From assembly GCA_030613505.1 (NCBI GenBank), contig JAUWLW010000015.1, positions 1-57,878 of the forward strand: 57,878 bases of DNA. The letters run 5' to 3'. This document shows positions 41,280 to 50,438 of the stretch, piece by piece; positions within the stretch are counted from its first letter, which is position 1; the number at the start of each line of letters is the position of its first letter. The DNA comes from Candidatus Zixiibacteriota bacterium (GTDB taxonomy: Bacteria > RBG-13-66-14 > B26-G2 > WVWN01). The position numbers and the translations under genes are program-made. A model generated the notes under the pieces. It was not told the DNA's origin, made no database searches, and saw only the letters and a list, made by a program, of their open reading frames with translations.

Positions 41280-42623
41280 TTAGGGTGTGCTCTTACCTCC
41301 CACCCAGCGGTCCATAACGGTACAGGCGGTTAGGTCGCCGGTTACGTTTATGGCGGTGCGGCTCATATCGAGGATGCGGTCGACGCCTATGATAAGGGCG
41401 ATGCCGCTCGCCGGGATGCCGACGGTCCCCAATACCGTGGCCAGGATGACGATGCCGACGCCGGGCGTCGCGGGCGAACCAATCGAAGCCCCAACCGTCG
41501 TTACGACGACTAGTACGAGCGCGCCGAGGCTCAGGTCGATGCCGAACACTTGCGCCAGGAAAACGGTCGCGGCGCCCTGGTAAAGGGCCGTGCCGTCCAT
41601 ATTAACGGTTGTGCCCAACGGCACGAGAAACTGCGCTATCGACGACCTTACGCCCAACCGTTCTTCCGCGGTTTTGATCGTTAGCGGCATAACAGCCGCC
41701 GAGCTGGAGGTCGAAAAGGCTAATAATTGTACGTCGCGGGCGCTTTTTAAAAAGCGCCACGGCGTTATACCGGACACGACGAATACGATTACGAGGTAAA
41801 CGCACAGCATGCAGAATAACCCTAAGAAAACAGTGCCCACGTATATACCCATACCCACTAAAACGTCCACGCCCACGCGGGCCGTTATTTGGGCCAGCAT
41901 GCCGAAGACGGCGACCGGCGCGAGTAACATGGCCCATCGGACAATTTTCATACAGACTTCTTGGACCGAACTTAACAAATCGAGTAAGGGGCGGGATTGC
42001 TCGGGAGCGAGGGTTACGAGGGCTAGGCCTATTATGAGGGCAAACAATACGATTTGGAGCATCTCTTTTCCGACCATCGCGGCAAAAGGGTTTTGGGGTA
42101 GGATTTCGACGAGTTTTTCCGGTAAATCTCCAAGCGAAGGCGTTTCCGTAAGGGCGCCGTCGACCTTAGGGATTTCCGTTTCCATCGCCGCGGTGACCAG
42201 GCCGCTTTCGATATATTCGCCGGGCCTAACGACTAGCGAAACCCCTATCCCTATCGTAATCGCCAAGGCGGTCGTAACGACGAAGTAGGGGGCGAGCCGC
42301 AATCCTAATCGTTTAAGCTGCGCCAAATTTTCGCTCGCGGCAAGGCCTAATATTACGGACGAGAATACCAAGGGAATGACGATCATTTGGATTAGGATGA
42401 GGAATATTTTGCCCGGGACCGCCAACCAGTCGCCGATTGCGTTGGCAGTTTCCCGTTCGACTAAACCGGCCGTGGGGCCTAAAATTAAGCCGACGACCAC
42501 GCCGAGCGCTAAGCCGATAAAGATTTGCAGCCAAAGACGGCTCTTGATTAGTACTTGAAGATTTCCGGCGAGCCGTTTTAAATTATCCGGCTGTATAAGT
42601 TCCAGCGGGTGAGTAGGTTGCAT
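41280..42623 (-). CDS. Dicarboxylate/amino acid:cation symporter (DAACS family)
   Basis: A 447-residue inner-membrane transporter of the GltP/DctA type. Signatures: the serine-rich reentrant loop FSTSSSAAVMPLTIK, the VNMDGTALYQGAATVFLAQV element, and the substrate-binding segment DRILDMSRTAINVTGDLTAC. Substrate could be glutamate, aspartate or C4-dicarboxylate; the Arg in DRxxDMxRT fits a dicarboxylate. It starts at ATG 42623, and corA follows on the same strand. Confidence 0.93.
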   Translation of the reverse strand: MQPTHPLELIQPDNLKRLAGNLQVLIKSRLWLQIFIGLALGVVVGLILGPTAGLVERETANAIGDWLAVPGKIFLILIQMIVIPLVFSSVILGLAASENLAQLKRLGLRLAPYFVVTTALAITIGIGVSLVVRPGEYIESGLVTAAMETEIPKVDGALTETPSLGDLPEKLVEILPQNPFAAMVGKEMLQIVLFALIIGLALVTLAPEQSRPLLDLLSSVQEVCMKIVRWAMLLAPVAVFGMLAQITARVGVDVLVGMGIYVGTVFLGLFCMLCVYLVIVFVVSGITPWRFLKSARDVQLLAFSTSSSAAVMPLTIKTAEERLGVRSSIAQFLVPLGTTVNMDGTALYQGAATVFLAQVFGIDLSLGALVLVVVTTVGASIGSPATPGVGIVILATVLGTVGIPASGIALIIGVDRILDMSRTAINVTGDLTACTVMDRWVGGKSTP

Positions 42624-42672
42624 AATGAATGTTAATAATATTTATAGCTATGTATGGAGCGCCATTTTGCAG

Positions 42673-43131
42673 TTAAACGTCGTCGGATTTCCTTTTGGTG
42701 AAGTAGGAGACGCCGCGAAAAGGCTTGTAACCGATCTTTTCAAAGAACGCTTTGGAGCCCTCGTTCCAATCTTCGACCAGGCAGGCGAAAATGCCGATAC
42801 CTCGGGCCGCGAGCCGCCGCTCGACGTCGGCGACGAGCATTGCGCCGACGTTACGCCTACTATAGTCGGGGTGGACCACGAGCCGGTTTATCCAACCTTT
42901 GTGGCCGTCGTGAGAGCCCAGTACGGCGCCGACGAACGTCCCTCCGGCCTCAGCCACCAGGTAAACAGCGGTGTCCTCTTTTAGTTGGCGGGCGAGAGCT
43001 TCCCGGCCGTCTCGGCCCTGAGGCCGATAGGGCAAGCCGCCTTCGCGCCAGAGTGCGACGAGCGCGCCGTAGTCCTCTTCGCGAAGCTCTCGTATAAAAA
43101 CTTCAGCGTCGGCGAATTCTTCTTTCATCAC
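42673..43131 (-). CDS. GNAT-family acetyltransferase
   Basis: A 152-residue protein with the GNAT acetyl-CoA core: LVVHPDYSRRNVGAMLVADV (the R/Q-x-x-G-x-G/A-type pyrophosphate loop, here R-R-N-V-G-A) and the closing FFEKIGYKPFRGVSYFTKRK. The substrate is unknown. An in-frame ATG at 43128 directly follows the GTG start. No ribosome site is obvious. It lies between the symporter and the tspO gene. Confidence 0.85.
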   Translation of the reverse strand: MMKEEFADAEVFIRELREEDYGALVALWREGGLPYRPQGRDGREALARQLKEDTAVYLVAEAGGTFVGAVLGSHDGHKGWINRLVVHPDYSRRNVGAMLVADVERRLAARGIGIFACLVEDWNEGSKAFFEKIGYKPFRGVSYFTKRKSDDV

Positions 43132-43187
43132 GGTAGGGATTTTTCGGAATGCATTGGTTAGATTGCGAGCTTATTCCCTTGGCTTCC

Positions 43188-43667
43188 CTACGTGTTAAGT
43201 CTAAAAATCGCGAAGCTGAGCGTTGCGGTAAAGGTTACCCAAAGGAGATAGGGGACAAGCATAAAAGCGGCCGGCTTAGATACGCGGTAAAAAGTTAATA
43301 TCGTAACCGCTATCGCGAGCCATAACGTGACTATTTCGACGAGAGCGAGGAACGGAGAGCGGCAACCGAAGAAGAGAATGGACCATAGAACGTTTAATAA
43401 TAATTGGATGCCGAAAAAGGCTAACGCCGTCTTCACGCCTTTGGTTGAGAAACCTTTATTCCAGACCAGGAAAGCCGCGACCGCCATCAACACAAAAAGG
43501 CCTATCCAAACCGGCGAGAATACCCAGTTGGGCGGCGTAAAACCGGGTTTTTCCAAAGCGGCGTACCAACCGGCGAGCGCGGGCGTCGTGAATAGAGAGC
43601 CTACGAGGCCGGCGATTTGGCATACCGCTAGAGCTACTATCAATTTAATAACACGGCGCAGGGTCAT
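43188..43667 (-). CDS. tspO: TspO/MBR-family tryptophan-rich sensory protein
   Basis: A five-span membrane protein of 159 residues. The hallmark GWYAALEKPGFTPPNWVFSP, with W-Y-x-x-L-x-K-P and P-x-W-x-F-x-P, is intact, and five hydrophobic stretches are visible. TspO proteins bind porphyrins and related ligands. ATG 43667 has a GGAGGTACC site. The family is also found in bacteria without obvious haem regulation, so no pathway is implied. Confidence 0.93.
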   Translation of the reverse strand: MTLRRVIKLIVALAVCQIAGLVGSLFTTPALAGWYAALEKPGFTPPNWVFSPVWIGLFVLMAVAAFLVWNKGFSTKGVKTALAFFGIQLLLNVLWSILFFGCRSPFLALVEIVTLWLAIAVTILTFYRVSKPAAFMLVPYLLWVTFTATLSFAIFRLNT

Positions 43668-43693
43668 GAGAGGTACCTCCGACGTATTGTGTA

Positions 43694-44482
43694 TTATTTA
43701 CGCTCTTGCGTCAACGCCTGAGAAATCGCATCGCGGATACCTTCTCGCGGCGCCTCGTGCCCCCAGAATATCTCTTCGCCGTTCACGAAGATCCCGCGGC
43801 TGCGGCCGTGACGCTCGCGCACCTCTCGGTCGCCGGCGTCGTATTCGCGCAACGTAACGGCGTCGCCGAATTCCGCGGCTACCTCCCGAACGCGCTCCGC
43901 CTCGACGTCGCTAGTAAGGCAGAACGTATTGAAGAAGAGGTCCACGATTACTTTACCTGGTATCGGCTCGAGCCGGTGTTTTCTTTCCGAGAAAGAAGGG
44001 GGTTCCGCCGACGAGTCGAAAACTTTCCACAAAATAGCCTCGTCCCCCCGACGGGCCGCGACCTCGAAACCCAACTTCTCGAAATACGGCGCGGGCATAA
44101 ACCAGAAGTCGTGGTAGTAACCGTACGTGACGAGACCTTTTTTCCCTTGCCTTTCGGCCTCCGCCTCGGCCGCGGCGACCAACGCCCGGCCTATCCCTTG
44201 TCCTTTTACCTTGCTGTGGGCGACGAGGCACGGGAAGACCGCGAGGTCGCGGCCCAGCGGTCCCCACGGGCAGATCTCGACCGGCATGACGTAGATAAAG
44301 CCGGCCGGCTCGCCGTTCATCGTCGCGATTTTTATTCTCAAGCTGCGCCCGTACATTTTTTTGAACCACGATAGGCGACGCCTGGACGACGCGTCTATTT
44401 CAGCCGATTCGTTTACGTGCGTGCACGTGGAGACGAAATATTCGTCGCCGTTTGTCATATCACGTACGGTTATACTATTCAT
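43694..44482 (-). CDS. GNAT acetyltransferase fused to a YoaP-like thioredoxin-fold domain
   Basis: A 262-residue protein. The first 165 residues are a GNAT domain with a VAHSKVKGQGIGRALVAAAE acetyl-CoA loop. The remaining part (VDLFFNTFCLTSDVEAERVR, REYDAGDREVRERHGRSRGI, FVNGEEIFWGHEAP) matches the YoaP-type C-terminal domain; its FCLTS replaces the redox C-x-x-C of thioredoxins by a single Cys. Such fusions are found in many bacteria with unknown substrate. Confidence 0.88.
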   Translation of the reverse strand: MNSITVRDMTNGDEYFVSTCTHVNESAEIDASSRRRLSWFKKMYGRSLRIKIATMNGEPAGFIYVMPVEICPWGPLGRDLAVFPCLVAHSKVKGQGIGRALVAAAEAEAERQGKKGLVTYGYYHDFWFMPAPYFEKLGFEVAARRGDEAILWKVFDSSAEPPSFSERKHRLEPIPGKVIVDLFFNTFCLTSDVEAERVREVAAEFGDAVTLREYDAGDREVRERHGRSRGIFVNGEEIFWGHEAPREGIRDAISQALTQERK

Positions 44483-44913
44483 AGATTTCTATGTATTACG
44501 GTAAGCCACTTCAAGTTATTTGTTAATATATAATCGATTACATAATACATCGATTTTTAACGTAGCGCCGCCGTAATATTCCGGCCGGGGGCTGTGTCCA
44601 CTGTTGCCGTCGCGGGGGTAACTTTTTTTCGAATAGGTTTGCGAATCTCGTTGCCGCCTACGCGGGACGAGCCGCAACCCGATTCGTAGCTATATTATGA
44701 ATAAGAGGCGGCGTTATCAACAATAAAGGGCATTACGGCTCGGGCGAACGCGGCCGCGTTTTAAGCGGTTCTTGAACCGTGGGGAAAAGAGTATATGTAT
44801 AGAACCAGCCGCAATTAGTTATTGACAATTTACTCATTTATATGTTATTAGTTCGGCTCGAAATAGAGCTCTACGAGCTCTAAAAATTTATCGACGAGAG
44901 GAAGATTTGATTA
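44483..44913 (+). other. 431-base gene-free stretch ahead of rpsA
   Basis: The 44483-44913 region holds the rpsA promoter near its right end and the upstream region of the acetyltransferase at its left. It has a palindrome TAATCGATTA (44531-44540), a 12-base self-complementary ACGCGGCCGCGT and a hairpin CGGTTC-TT-GAACCG (44766-44779). No gene or known RNA is visible. It is long for an upstream region and could hold S1 autoregulatory signals. Confidence 0.5.
44822..44850 (+). promoter_or_regulatory. Probable promoter of rpsA
   Basis: A perfect TTGACA (44822-44827), 17 bases, then TTATTA (44845-44850), which is a weak -10 element. The leader to ATG 44914 is then some 57 bases, with GAGGAAG as ribosome site. 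Confidence 0.55.
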
Positions 44914-47292
44914 ATGGTAAAAGGAACGGACTCGGCTCCTAAAACCGAAAACGAAGACGGAGAGAGCGCGGCCGCGAAGGCGCGCCCCGAACACCGCATG
45001 GAACCGGTGCTCGAAGACGCTGAGCTCTTCGACGCCGAGGAATTTGAAGAGCAAGCGGGATTGTACGAAGAATCGTTCCGGGATATCGAAGAGAACGAAA
45101 TAATAACCGGGACCGTTGTCGCCGTCACGGACGACGAGGTCTTAGTCGATATCGGTTACAAATCGGAGGGGACCATCAACCTCGGCGAATTCGCCGAAGA
45201 GGGATCGGTAGCTGTCGGCGATAGGGTGGATGTCTACCTGGAGAAGAAAGAAGACCAAGACGGGATCATCGTCCTCTCCAAAGAGAAAGCAGATTTCTAC
45301 CGCGCGTGGGACCAAGTCCGAGACGTCTACGAAACCGGCGGCGACATAGAGGGAAAGATAATGAACCGCGTTCGCGGCGGCTTCATCGTGGATATCGGCG
45401 TCAAAGCTTTTTTACCGGCTTCGCAGTTGGACCTCAGGCCGGTGCGGGACTTCGAACCGTACATGGGCGGTAGTTTTAGCATGAAGATCATAAAGGTTAA
45501 CAAGCGCCGCCGGAATATCGTTTTGTCCCGCAAGGCGTTGCTGCTGGAGGAACGGGAGGAAAAGAGGAAGCTTTTACTTGAGACTATCGAGGTCGGCGCC
45601 GTATTGGACGGAGAAGTTAAGAATATTACCGACTTCGGCGCTTTCGTTGACCTCGACGGCCTCGACGGCCTATTGCATATAACCGACCTTTCGCGCGGTC
45701 GCGTCAACCATCCCTCGGAGGTAGTATCGGTTGGGCAACAGCTCCAGGTTCTGGTTACGGATTTCGACCGGGATACGGGGCGAGTATCGCTTAGCCTCAA
45801 GGATTTGCTGGAAGACCCCTGGGAGACGGTGAGCGAACGGTACAACGAGGGGGACCGCGTTATCGGCAAGGTCGTCTCGATCGTGGATTACGGCGCTTTC
45901 GTAGAACTCGAGCCCGGCGTCGAGGGTTTAGTTCACGTTTCCGAGATGTCCTGGACGCAACGGGTTAAACATCCTTCCAAAGTGTTGTCCGTCGGCGACG
46001 AGATCGGCATCGTCATACTCAAGATCGACGAAAAAAACCGGCGAATATCTTTGGGTTTACGGCAGACGATGCCTAACCCCTGGGACACCATCGAAGAGCG
46101 TTACCCGCCCAGTAGCAGGATAAAGGGCGTCATAAAGAATATCACCGAGTTCGGCGTATTTGTGGAGCTTGAGGAAGGTATCGACGGCTTGATCCACATA
46201 TCGGATATATCGTGGACCAAGCGCGTTCGCCACCCCTCGGAAGCTTTCCAAAAAGGCCAAACCGTAGAGGCTGTGGTTTTAACCATCGATTCCGTAAACC
46301 GCCGCATCTCGTTGGGCGTTAAGCAGCTCGAGCGCGACCCGTGGGTCAAAGTCGAGGAGAAATACCCGGTCGGCGAATACGTCGAAGGCGACGTCATTCG
46401 AGTAACGTCGTACGGTGCAATCGTAAAATTGGAGGACGATATCGAGGGCTTGCTCCATATCTCCGAGATAGCGGGCCGGAGGATTAACCGCGTCGAGGAT
46501 GTATTGGACCCCGGCGACCGCATCAAAATCAAAATTATAAATATTTCGTCCAGAGAGCGGCGTATAAATTTAAGTCTTTGGCAGTACCAAAACGAGACGG
46601 GCGACAAAGGAATTGATAAAGGCGCGGGCCTGGCTGCTTTAGCGGCGGAAGAAGCTAAGGCAGAAGCGGCGGCGGCGCTGAAAGAGCAGAAGGAAGAAAA
46701 GGTGGAAGGGGAGGAGGCGGCGCAAGTTGCCGCCCAGGAAGCGGATGGGCCTTCCGGCGACGTTGAGGAAAGCCGACCTGCCGACGAAGCGGCCGAAGCC
46801 GAGACCGCCACCGCCGAAGAAGTTGAGGAAGCCGAAGCAGAGGCCCCCGCCGTTACTGAAGAGGTTGAGGGAGCCGAAGTTGCGGTTGAGGTAAAGGAAG
46901 AGGTTTTAGAGGCTGAGGCGGAAGCGTCCGGAGAGGAAGAGGAAGAGGAAACCGCCGCGGCGCTAAAGGAGCATGTAGAAGAAGTAACGGACGCCCCGGA
47001 GACGGCGCCGGAGAAGGTCGGCGGAGAAGCGGATGCGCCTTCCGGCGACGCCGAGGGAAGCCGGCCTGCGGACGAAGCGGCCGAAGCCGAGACCGCCACC
47101 GCCGACGAAGTTGAGGAAGCCGAAACCACGGCCGAAGTCGCGGAAGAGGCTTCGGAGGCTAAGGCGGAAGCGCCGGCGTCGGGAGAAAAAGAGGGCGAGG
47201 AAGCCGAAGAAACGTCGGCTGAGGAAGCGGCAACGGGTGGCGAGGAAACCGCCGAAGCGCCGGTTGAAGAAGAAGAGCCGAAAAAAGAGTAA
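44914..47292 (+). CDS. rpsA: Ribosomal protein S1 with six S1 domains and a long acidic tail
   Basis: Binds mRNA at the 30S subunit for initiation. Six S1 repeats are visible (about residues 62, 145, 230, 315, 402 and 489 onward; e.g. EVKNITDFGAFVDLDGLDGL and VIKNITEFGVFVELEEGIDG). The 792-residue protein has an additional Glu/Ala-rich tail of some 215 residues after the sixth domain. The tail contains a 96-codon tandem duplication (see repeat entry). Standard S1 has about 550 residues, so the tail is a clear addition. ATG 44914 follows GAGGAAG. Confidence 0.95.
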   Translation: MVKGTDSAPKTENEDGESAAAKARPEHRMEPVLEDAELFDAEEFEEQAGLYEESFRDIEENEIITGTVVAVTDDEVLVDIGYKSEGTINLGEFAEEGSVAVGDRVDVYLEKKEDQDGIIVLSKEKADFYRAWDQVRDVYETGGDIEGKIMNRVRGGFIVDIGVKAFLPASQLDLRPVRDFEPYMGGSFSMKIIKVNKRRRNIVLSRKALLLEEREEKRKLLLETIEVGAVLDGEVKNITDFGAFVDLDGLDGLLHITDLSRGRVNHPSEVVSVGQQLQVLVTDFDRDTGRVSLSLKDLLEDPWETVSERYNEGDRVIGKVVSIVDYGAFVELEPGVEGLVHVSEMSWTQRVKHPSKVLSVGDEIGIVILKIDEKNRRISLGLRQTMPNPWDTIEERYPPSSRIKGVIKNITEFGVFVELEEGIDGLIHISDISWTKRVRHPSEAFQKGQTVEAVVLTIDSVNRRISLGVKQLERDPWVKVEEKYPVGEYVEGDVIRVTSYGAIVKLEDDIEGLLHISEIAGRRINRVEDVLDPGDRIKIKIINISSRERRINLSLWQYQNETGDKGIDKGAGLAALAAEEAKAEAAAALKEQKEEKVEGEEAAQVAAQEADGPSGDVEESRPADEAAEAETATAEEVEEAEAEAPAVTEEVEGAEVAVEVKEEVLEAEAEASGEEEEEETAAALKEHVEEVTDAPETAPEKVGGEADAPSGDAEGSRPADEAAEAETATADEVEEAETTAEVAEEASEAKAEAPASGEKEGEEAEETSAEEAATGGEETAEAPVEEEEPKKE
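46741..47124 (+). repeat. 96-base repeat, two copies 288 bases apart, in the S1 tail
   Basis: Bases 46741-46836 and 47029-47124 are near-identical and code for the same Glu/Ala/Arg pattern (SRPADEAAEAETATA, EVEEAE). They are offset by exactly 288 bases, 96 codons, so a unit of that size was duplicated in frame; between them the sequence has diverged more. Confidence 0.85.
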
Positions 47293-47314
47293 ACGTGGAC
47301 GGCTGTGGAATCGC

Positions 47315-47342
47315 GGCGGCTTCTATCGGGAAGCCGCCTTTT
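47315..47342 (+). terminator. Terminator after rpsA
   Basis: GGCGGCTT-CTATCGGG-AAGCCGCC followed by TTTT, about 23 bases after the rpsA stop. It lies just ahead of the der start. Confidence 0.8.
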
Positions 47343-47359
47343 AACTGTGAAGGTCCGCG

Positions 47360-48715
47360 GTGTCCCGGGAAGGAAATCTTAAGCGGGTAATAATACTCGG
47401 CCGGCCCAACGTCGGCAAATCCACGCTCTTCAACCGGCTTGTGGGGCGTGGCATCGCCATGACCGATCCCGAGCCTCACACTACGCGTGACATACTGGCG
47501 GGGGTTTGCCGCTTCGGCGACGTTCATTTCGAATTGGTGGACGCCGCGGGTTTTCTAGTCTCCTCCGACGATACGTTGAAGCAAAGCGTGAAGAGAGGCC
47601 TCGACGCCGCCGCGGCTTCGGCGGACGTCGTCGTTTTAATGTTCGACGGCCGGGAGGGGTTGTTGCCTCTGGACCGCGATTTGGCCCACTTCGTCCGCCG
47701 TTTGGGGAAGCCCGTAGTTTCTGTCGTCAATAAAATAGATTCGCCGTCTTTGACGGATGCCGTCGCGGACTTCTACGAGCTCGGCTTCGACCGCGATCCC
47801 TTGCCCGTAAGTGCCGCTAACGGTTTCAATTGCCGCGAGCTCCTCGCCGCGGTCGCCGAAGAACTCGGGCCATTGGCTGACGCCGGGGAGGCGCCAACCG
47901 GCGAGGGGTTATGCGTGGCCATCGTTGGGAGGCCCAATGTAGGGAAGTCGTCGGTGCTGAACCGCTTCGCCCGGGCCGAAAGGGTCGTCGTCCACGAAAG
48001 CCCGGGGACGACTCGCGACGCCGTCGACGTCGAGATAGCCCACGGCGACGACAAATATTTATTCGTCGACACGGCGGGCATTCGGCGTAAGACCCGCGCT
48101 AAAGAAAGGCTCGAGCTTTGGGGCTTGGGGAAATCGTTGGCGGCGATTAAAAGGGCGTCGGTGGTAGTGCTCGTGCTCGACGGCGCCGAGGGGCCGACGT
48201 CGCAAGACGCCAAGATCGCCGGTTACGCCGACCGCAACGGCCGCGGCCTTATCTTGTTCTTGAACAAGACGGACCTTCTGGAAGATGACGTCGCGGAGGG
48301 CCGTTTAGATGAGAGGATGAAAGGCGTACGGTCCGATTTAAGCTTCGCTTCGTACGCTCCCCTGTTAGCGGGTTCTGCTCTCGAAGGGTTCGACACGGCG
48401 TCGTTATTCCGGACGATACGCGAGGTCGACGCAAACCGTAACGTCCGCGTCGGAACGGGGGAATTGAACCGTTTTCTCCAGGACGCTTTAACCAGGCGGA
48501 GTTTCAGAGTTGGGAAGAAAGAGTTTCGCCTCTTATACGCGGTCCAGGCCGCCGTCGCGCCGCCGACATTCCATTTATTCGTGAACTTTTCCCAAAAGCC
48601 GCCCTTGCTTCTACATCGTTTTTTGGAGAACCGCCTGCGCGAAAACTTTAATTTCGTCGGAACGCCGATTAGAGTCCTCTTCCGCCTGCGTGCCGCAAGA
48701 GAAAGAAAAAAATAG
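47360..48715 (+). CDS. der: Ribosome biogenesis GTPase Der (EngA)
   Basis: Essential 50S assembly factor with two GTPase domains and a C-terminal KH-like domain. First domain: GRPNVGKSTLFNRL (residues 10-23) and TTRD. Second: GRPNVGKSSVLNRFARAERV with the same TTRD switch, then DTAGIRRK and the C-terminal FVNFSQKPPLLLHRFLENRL. It has 451 residues, the usual size. The most likely start is GTG 47360. It is the first gene of the der-plsY-gpsA series. Confidence 0.95.
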   Translation: MSREGNLKRVIILGRPNVGKSTLFNRLVGRGIAMTDPEPHTTRDILAGVCRFGDVHFELVDAAGFLVSSDDTLKQSVKRGLDAAAASADVVVLMFDGREGLLPLDRDLAHFVRRLGKPVVSVVNKIDSPSLTDAVADFYELGFDRDPLPVSAANGFNCRELLAAVAEELGPLADAGEAPTGEGLCVAIVGRPNVGKSSVLNRFARAERVVVHESPGTTRDAVDVEIAHGDDKYLFVDTAGIRRKTRAKERLELWGLGKSLAAIKRASVVVLVLDGAEGPTSQDAKIAGYADRNGRGLILFLNKTDLLEDDVAEGRLDERMKGVRSDLSFASYAPLLAGSALEGFDTASLFRTIREVDANRNVRVGTGELNRFLQDALTRRSFRVGKKEFRLLYAVQAAVAPPTFHLFVNFSQKPPLLLHRFLENRLRENFNFVGTPIRVLFRLRAARERKK

Positions 48716-48750
48716 TTGTTTGCAGTCGGAGGCGATGTTATTTTTTAGCG

Positions 48751-49380
48751 ATGAAGGTCTTTATATACGTAGGCATTGTGGCCGCTTCGTTTTTAATCGG
48801 GGCGTTACCGTTTTCCTGGGTTTTAGGTAGGATAGCCGGTATCGACCTACGCCGGGTAGGGTCCGGCAACCCGGGCGCGACGAATTTGTACCGCGCCGCG
48901 GGGGCGCGGTGGGGCGTGCCGGGGCTTCTGTTGGACGTGGCGAAGGGGGCCGTCCCCGCGGCGGTGGTGCTGTGGCTCTTCCCGCATTTGACCGCGGCGG
49001 CGATTTTAGCCGGGGCCGCGGCGATATCAGGCCACATATGGACTCCGTTCCTCGCTTTCCGGGGCGGGAAGGGCGTCGCCACCGCGGCCGGCGCGTTCTT
49101 GGCTCTCAACCCGGTTTTGATTCTGATAGCATTAGCCGTTTTCTTCGTCGTCGTGGCCGCGACGCGTTACGTTTCATTGGGCTCGTTGAGCGCGGCGGTC
49201 GCGGCCCTCGTCGGCTCGTTCACGCTGCCGCTCGCTGCGGGGCGGCCGGTGGACCCGTTTTTCGTAATTTTCTGCGGCGTGTGCGCCGCGGCCATCGTTT
49301 ATTCCCACCGCAAGAACATTTCGCGCCTTTTAGCGGGTACGGAGAGTAAGCTGGGAGAACGAAAAAGGGATGGCGGGTAA
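48751..49380 (+). CDS. plsY: Glycerol-3-phosphate acyltransferase PlsY
   Basis: Acylates glycerol-3-phosphate with acyl phosphate at the inner membrane. The three motifs GSGNPGATNLYRAAGARWG, FRGGKGVATAAGAFL and a closing YSHRKNISRLLAGTE are clear, with about five spans. Its 209 residues are typical. Its stop overlaps the gpsA start, giving a pair that makes G3P and then lysophosphatidate, to be completed by PlsC at 3.3 kb. Confidence 0.95.
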   Translation: MKVFIYVGIVAASFLIGALPFSWVLGRIAGIDLRRVGSGNPGATNLYRAAGARWGVPGLLLDVAKGAVPAAVVLWLFPHLTAAAILAGAAAISGHIWTPFLAFRGGKGVATAAGAFLALNPVLILIALAVFFVVVAATRYVSLGSLSAAVAALVGSFTLPLAAGRPVDPFFVIFCGVCAAAIVYSHRKNISRLLAGTESKLGERKRDGG

Positions 49381-50383
49381 AGGTTCTAAAAAAGTCGCGG
49401 TCTTAGGGGCCGGTTCTTGGGGAGTTACGCTCGCGCGCCTTCTGGCTGAGAACGGCAACTACGTACGGCTTTGGTGTTATTTGCGCGAAGAATACGAGAT
49501 GTTGTGCGAGACGCGCGAGCGGCGCGACATCTTGCCGGGCGTAGTATTACCTGCGGAAGTAGAAATCTCGGCCGACGCCGCCGCCGTAGCGTCGGGGGCC
49601 GAAGTAGTTTTCTTCGTCGTACCTTCTTTCGGCGTTCGTTCGACGGCGAAGTTGATACGCGACGTGTGCGACGGCTCACAGCTTGCGGTTTCGGCGGCCA
49701 AGGGGTTGGAAGAAGGTACTACTTCCCGCATGACGGAGGTGCTGGAGGAGGAGCTCGCAGAGGGTGTGAGGGGTTACGTATCGTTCTCCGGCCCGAGCCA
49801 CGCCGAAGAAGTGTCCCGGCGCGTACCTACCACTATAGTCGCGGCGTGTCGGGAAGAGGGGTGTGCGCGCGAGATCCAAGAATTGACTATCACGCCGTAT
49901 TTAAGGGTCTATACCAACGACGACGTCGCCGGCGTCGAGTACGGCGCGGCCCTTAAAAACGTCATCGCCATCGCGGCCGGTACCGCGGACGGCCTGGGGT
50001 ACGGCGATAACACCAAGGCCGCGTTGCTGACGCGGGGGCTGGTCGAAATAGCGCGCCTCGGCGTTGCGCGGGGGGCGAAGCCGTTAACTTTCGCCGGCCT
50101 TTCGGGGTTGGGCGACCTGGTGGTAACGTGCACCAGCCGGCATAGCCGGAACCGGTACGTGGGCGAAGAGCTGGGCAGGGGGCGGTCTCTCGACGACATT
50201 CTCGCGTCCATGAAGATGGTCGCCGAGGGGGTTCGTACGACGAGAGCGGCGCACGAGCTCGCCCAAAAAGAGGGCGTGGACATGCCCATCACGGCCGAGA
50301 TGTACGCCGTTATGTTCGAGGGGAAGGACCCCGGCGCCGCGGTCTTCGATTTGATGACCCGGGAACCGAGATCCGAAGAATAA
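49370..50383 (+). CDS. gpsA: NAD(P)-dependent glycerol-3-phosphate dehydrogenase
   Basis: Reduces dihydroxyacetone phosphate to sn-glycerol-3-phosphate for phospholipid synthesis. Rossmann motif GAGSWGVTLARLL at the N-terminus; the catalytic Lys lies in EYGAALKNVIAIAAGTADGL, and TFAGLSGLGDLVVTCTSRHS is the family's C-terminal element. It has 337 residues. It overlaps plsY by 11 bases, so the two are coupled. Confidence 0.96.
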   Translation: MAGKGSKKVAVLGAGSWGVTLARLLAENGNYVRLWCYLREEYEMLCETRERRDILPGVVLPAEVEISADAAAVASGAEVVFFVVPSFGVRSTAKLIRDVCDGSQLAVSAAKGLEEGTTSRMTEVLEEELAEGVRGYVSFSGPSHAEEVSRRVPTTIVAACREEGCAREIQELTITPYLRVYTNDDVAGVEYGAALKNVIAIAAGTADGLGYGDNTKAALLTRGLVEIARLGVARGAKPLTFAGLSGLGDLVVTCTSRHSRNRYVGEELGRGRSLDDILASMKMVAEGVRTTRAAHELAQKEGVDMPITAEMYAVMFEGKDPGAAVFDLMTREPRSEE

Positions 50384-50404
50384 GGTCCTTTCGTTTAAAA
50401 AGTC

Positions 50405-50432
50405 TTGATATGTTAAAATAAAATGATAATAT
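50405..50432 (+). promoter_or_regulatory. Promoter of the vertex-protein cluster (leaderless)
   Basis: TTGATA (50405-50410), a 16-base spacer and TAATAT (50427-50432). Transcription should begin near 50439, exactly at the GTG start of the first vertex gene, and no ribosome site is visible. Confidence 0.5.
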
Positions 50433-50438
50433 TTAAAC

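Noticed and set aside
46101-47129. A 342-codon open frame on the minus strand, very rich in Ser and Ala
   Set aside because: It is the mirror of the rpsA Glu/Ala tail and S1 domains; codon choice of rpsA keeps the opposite frame open. No ribosome site or family pattern.
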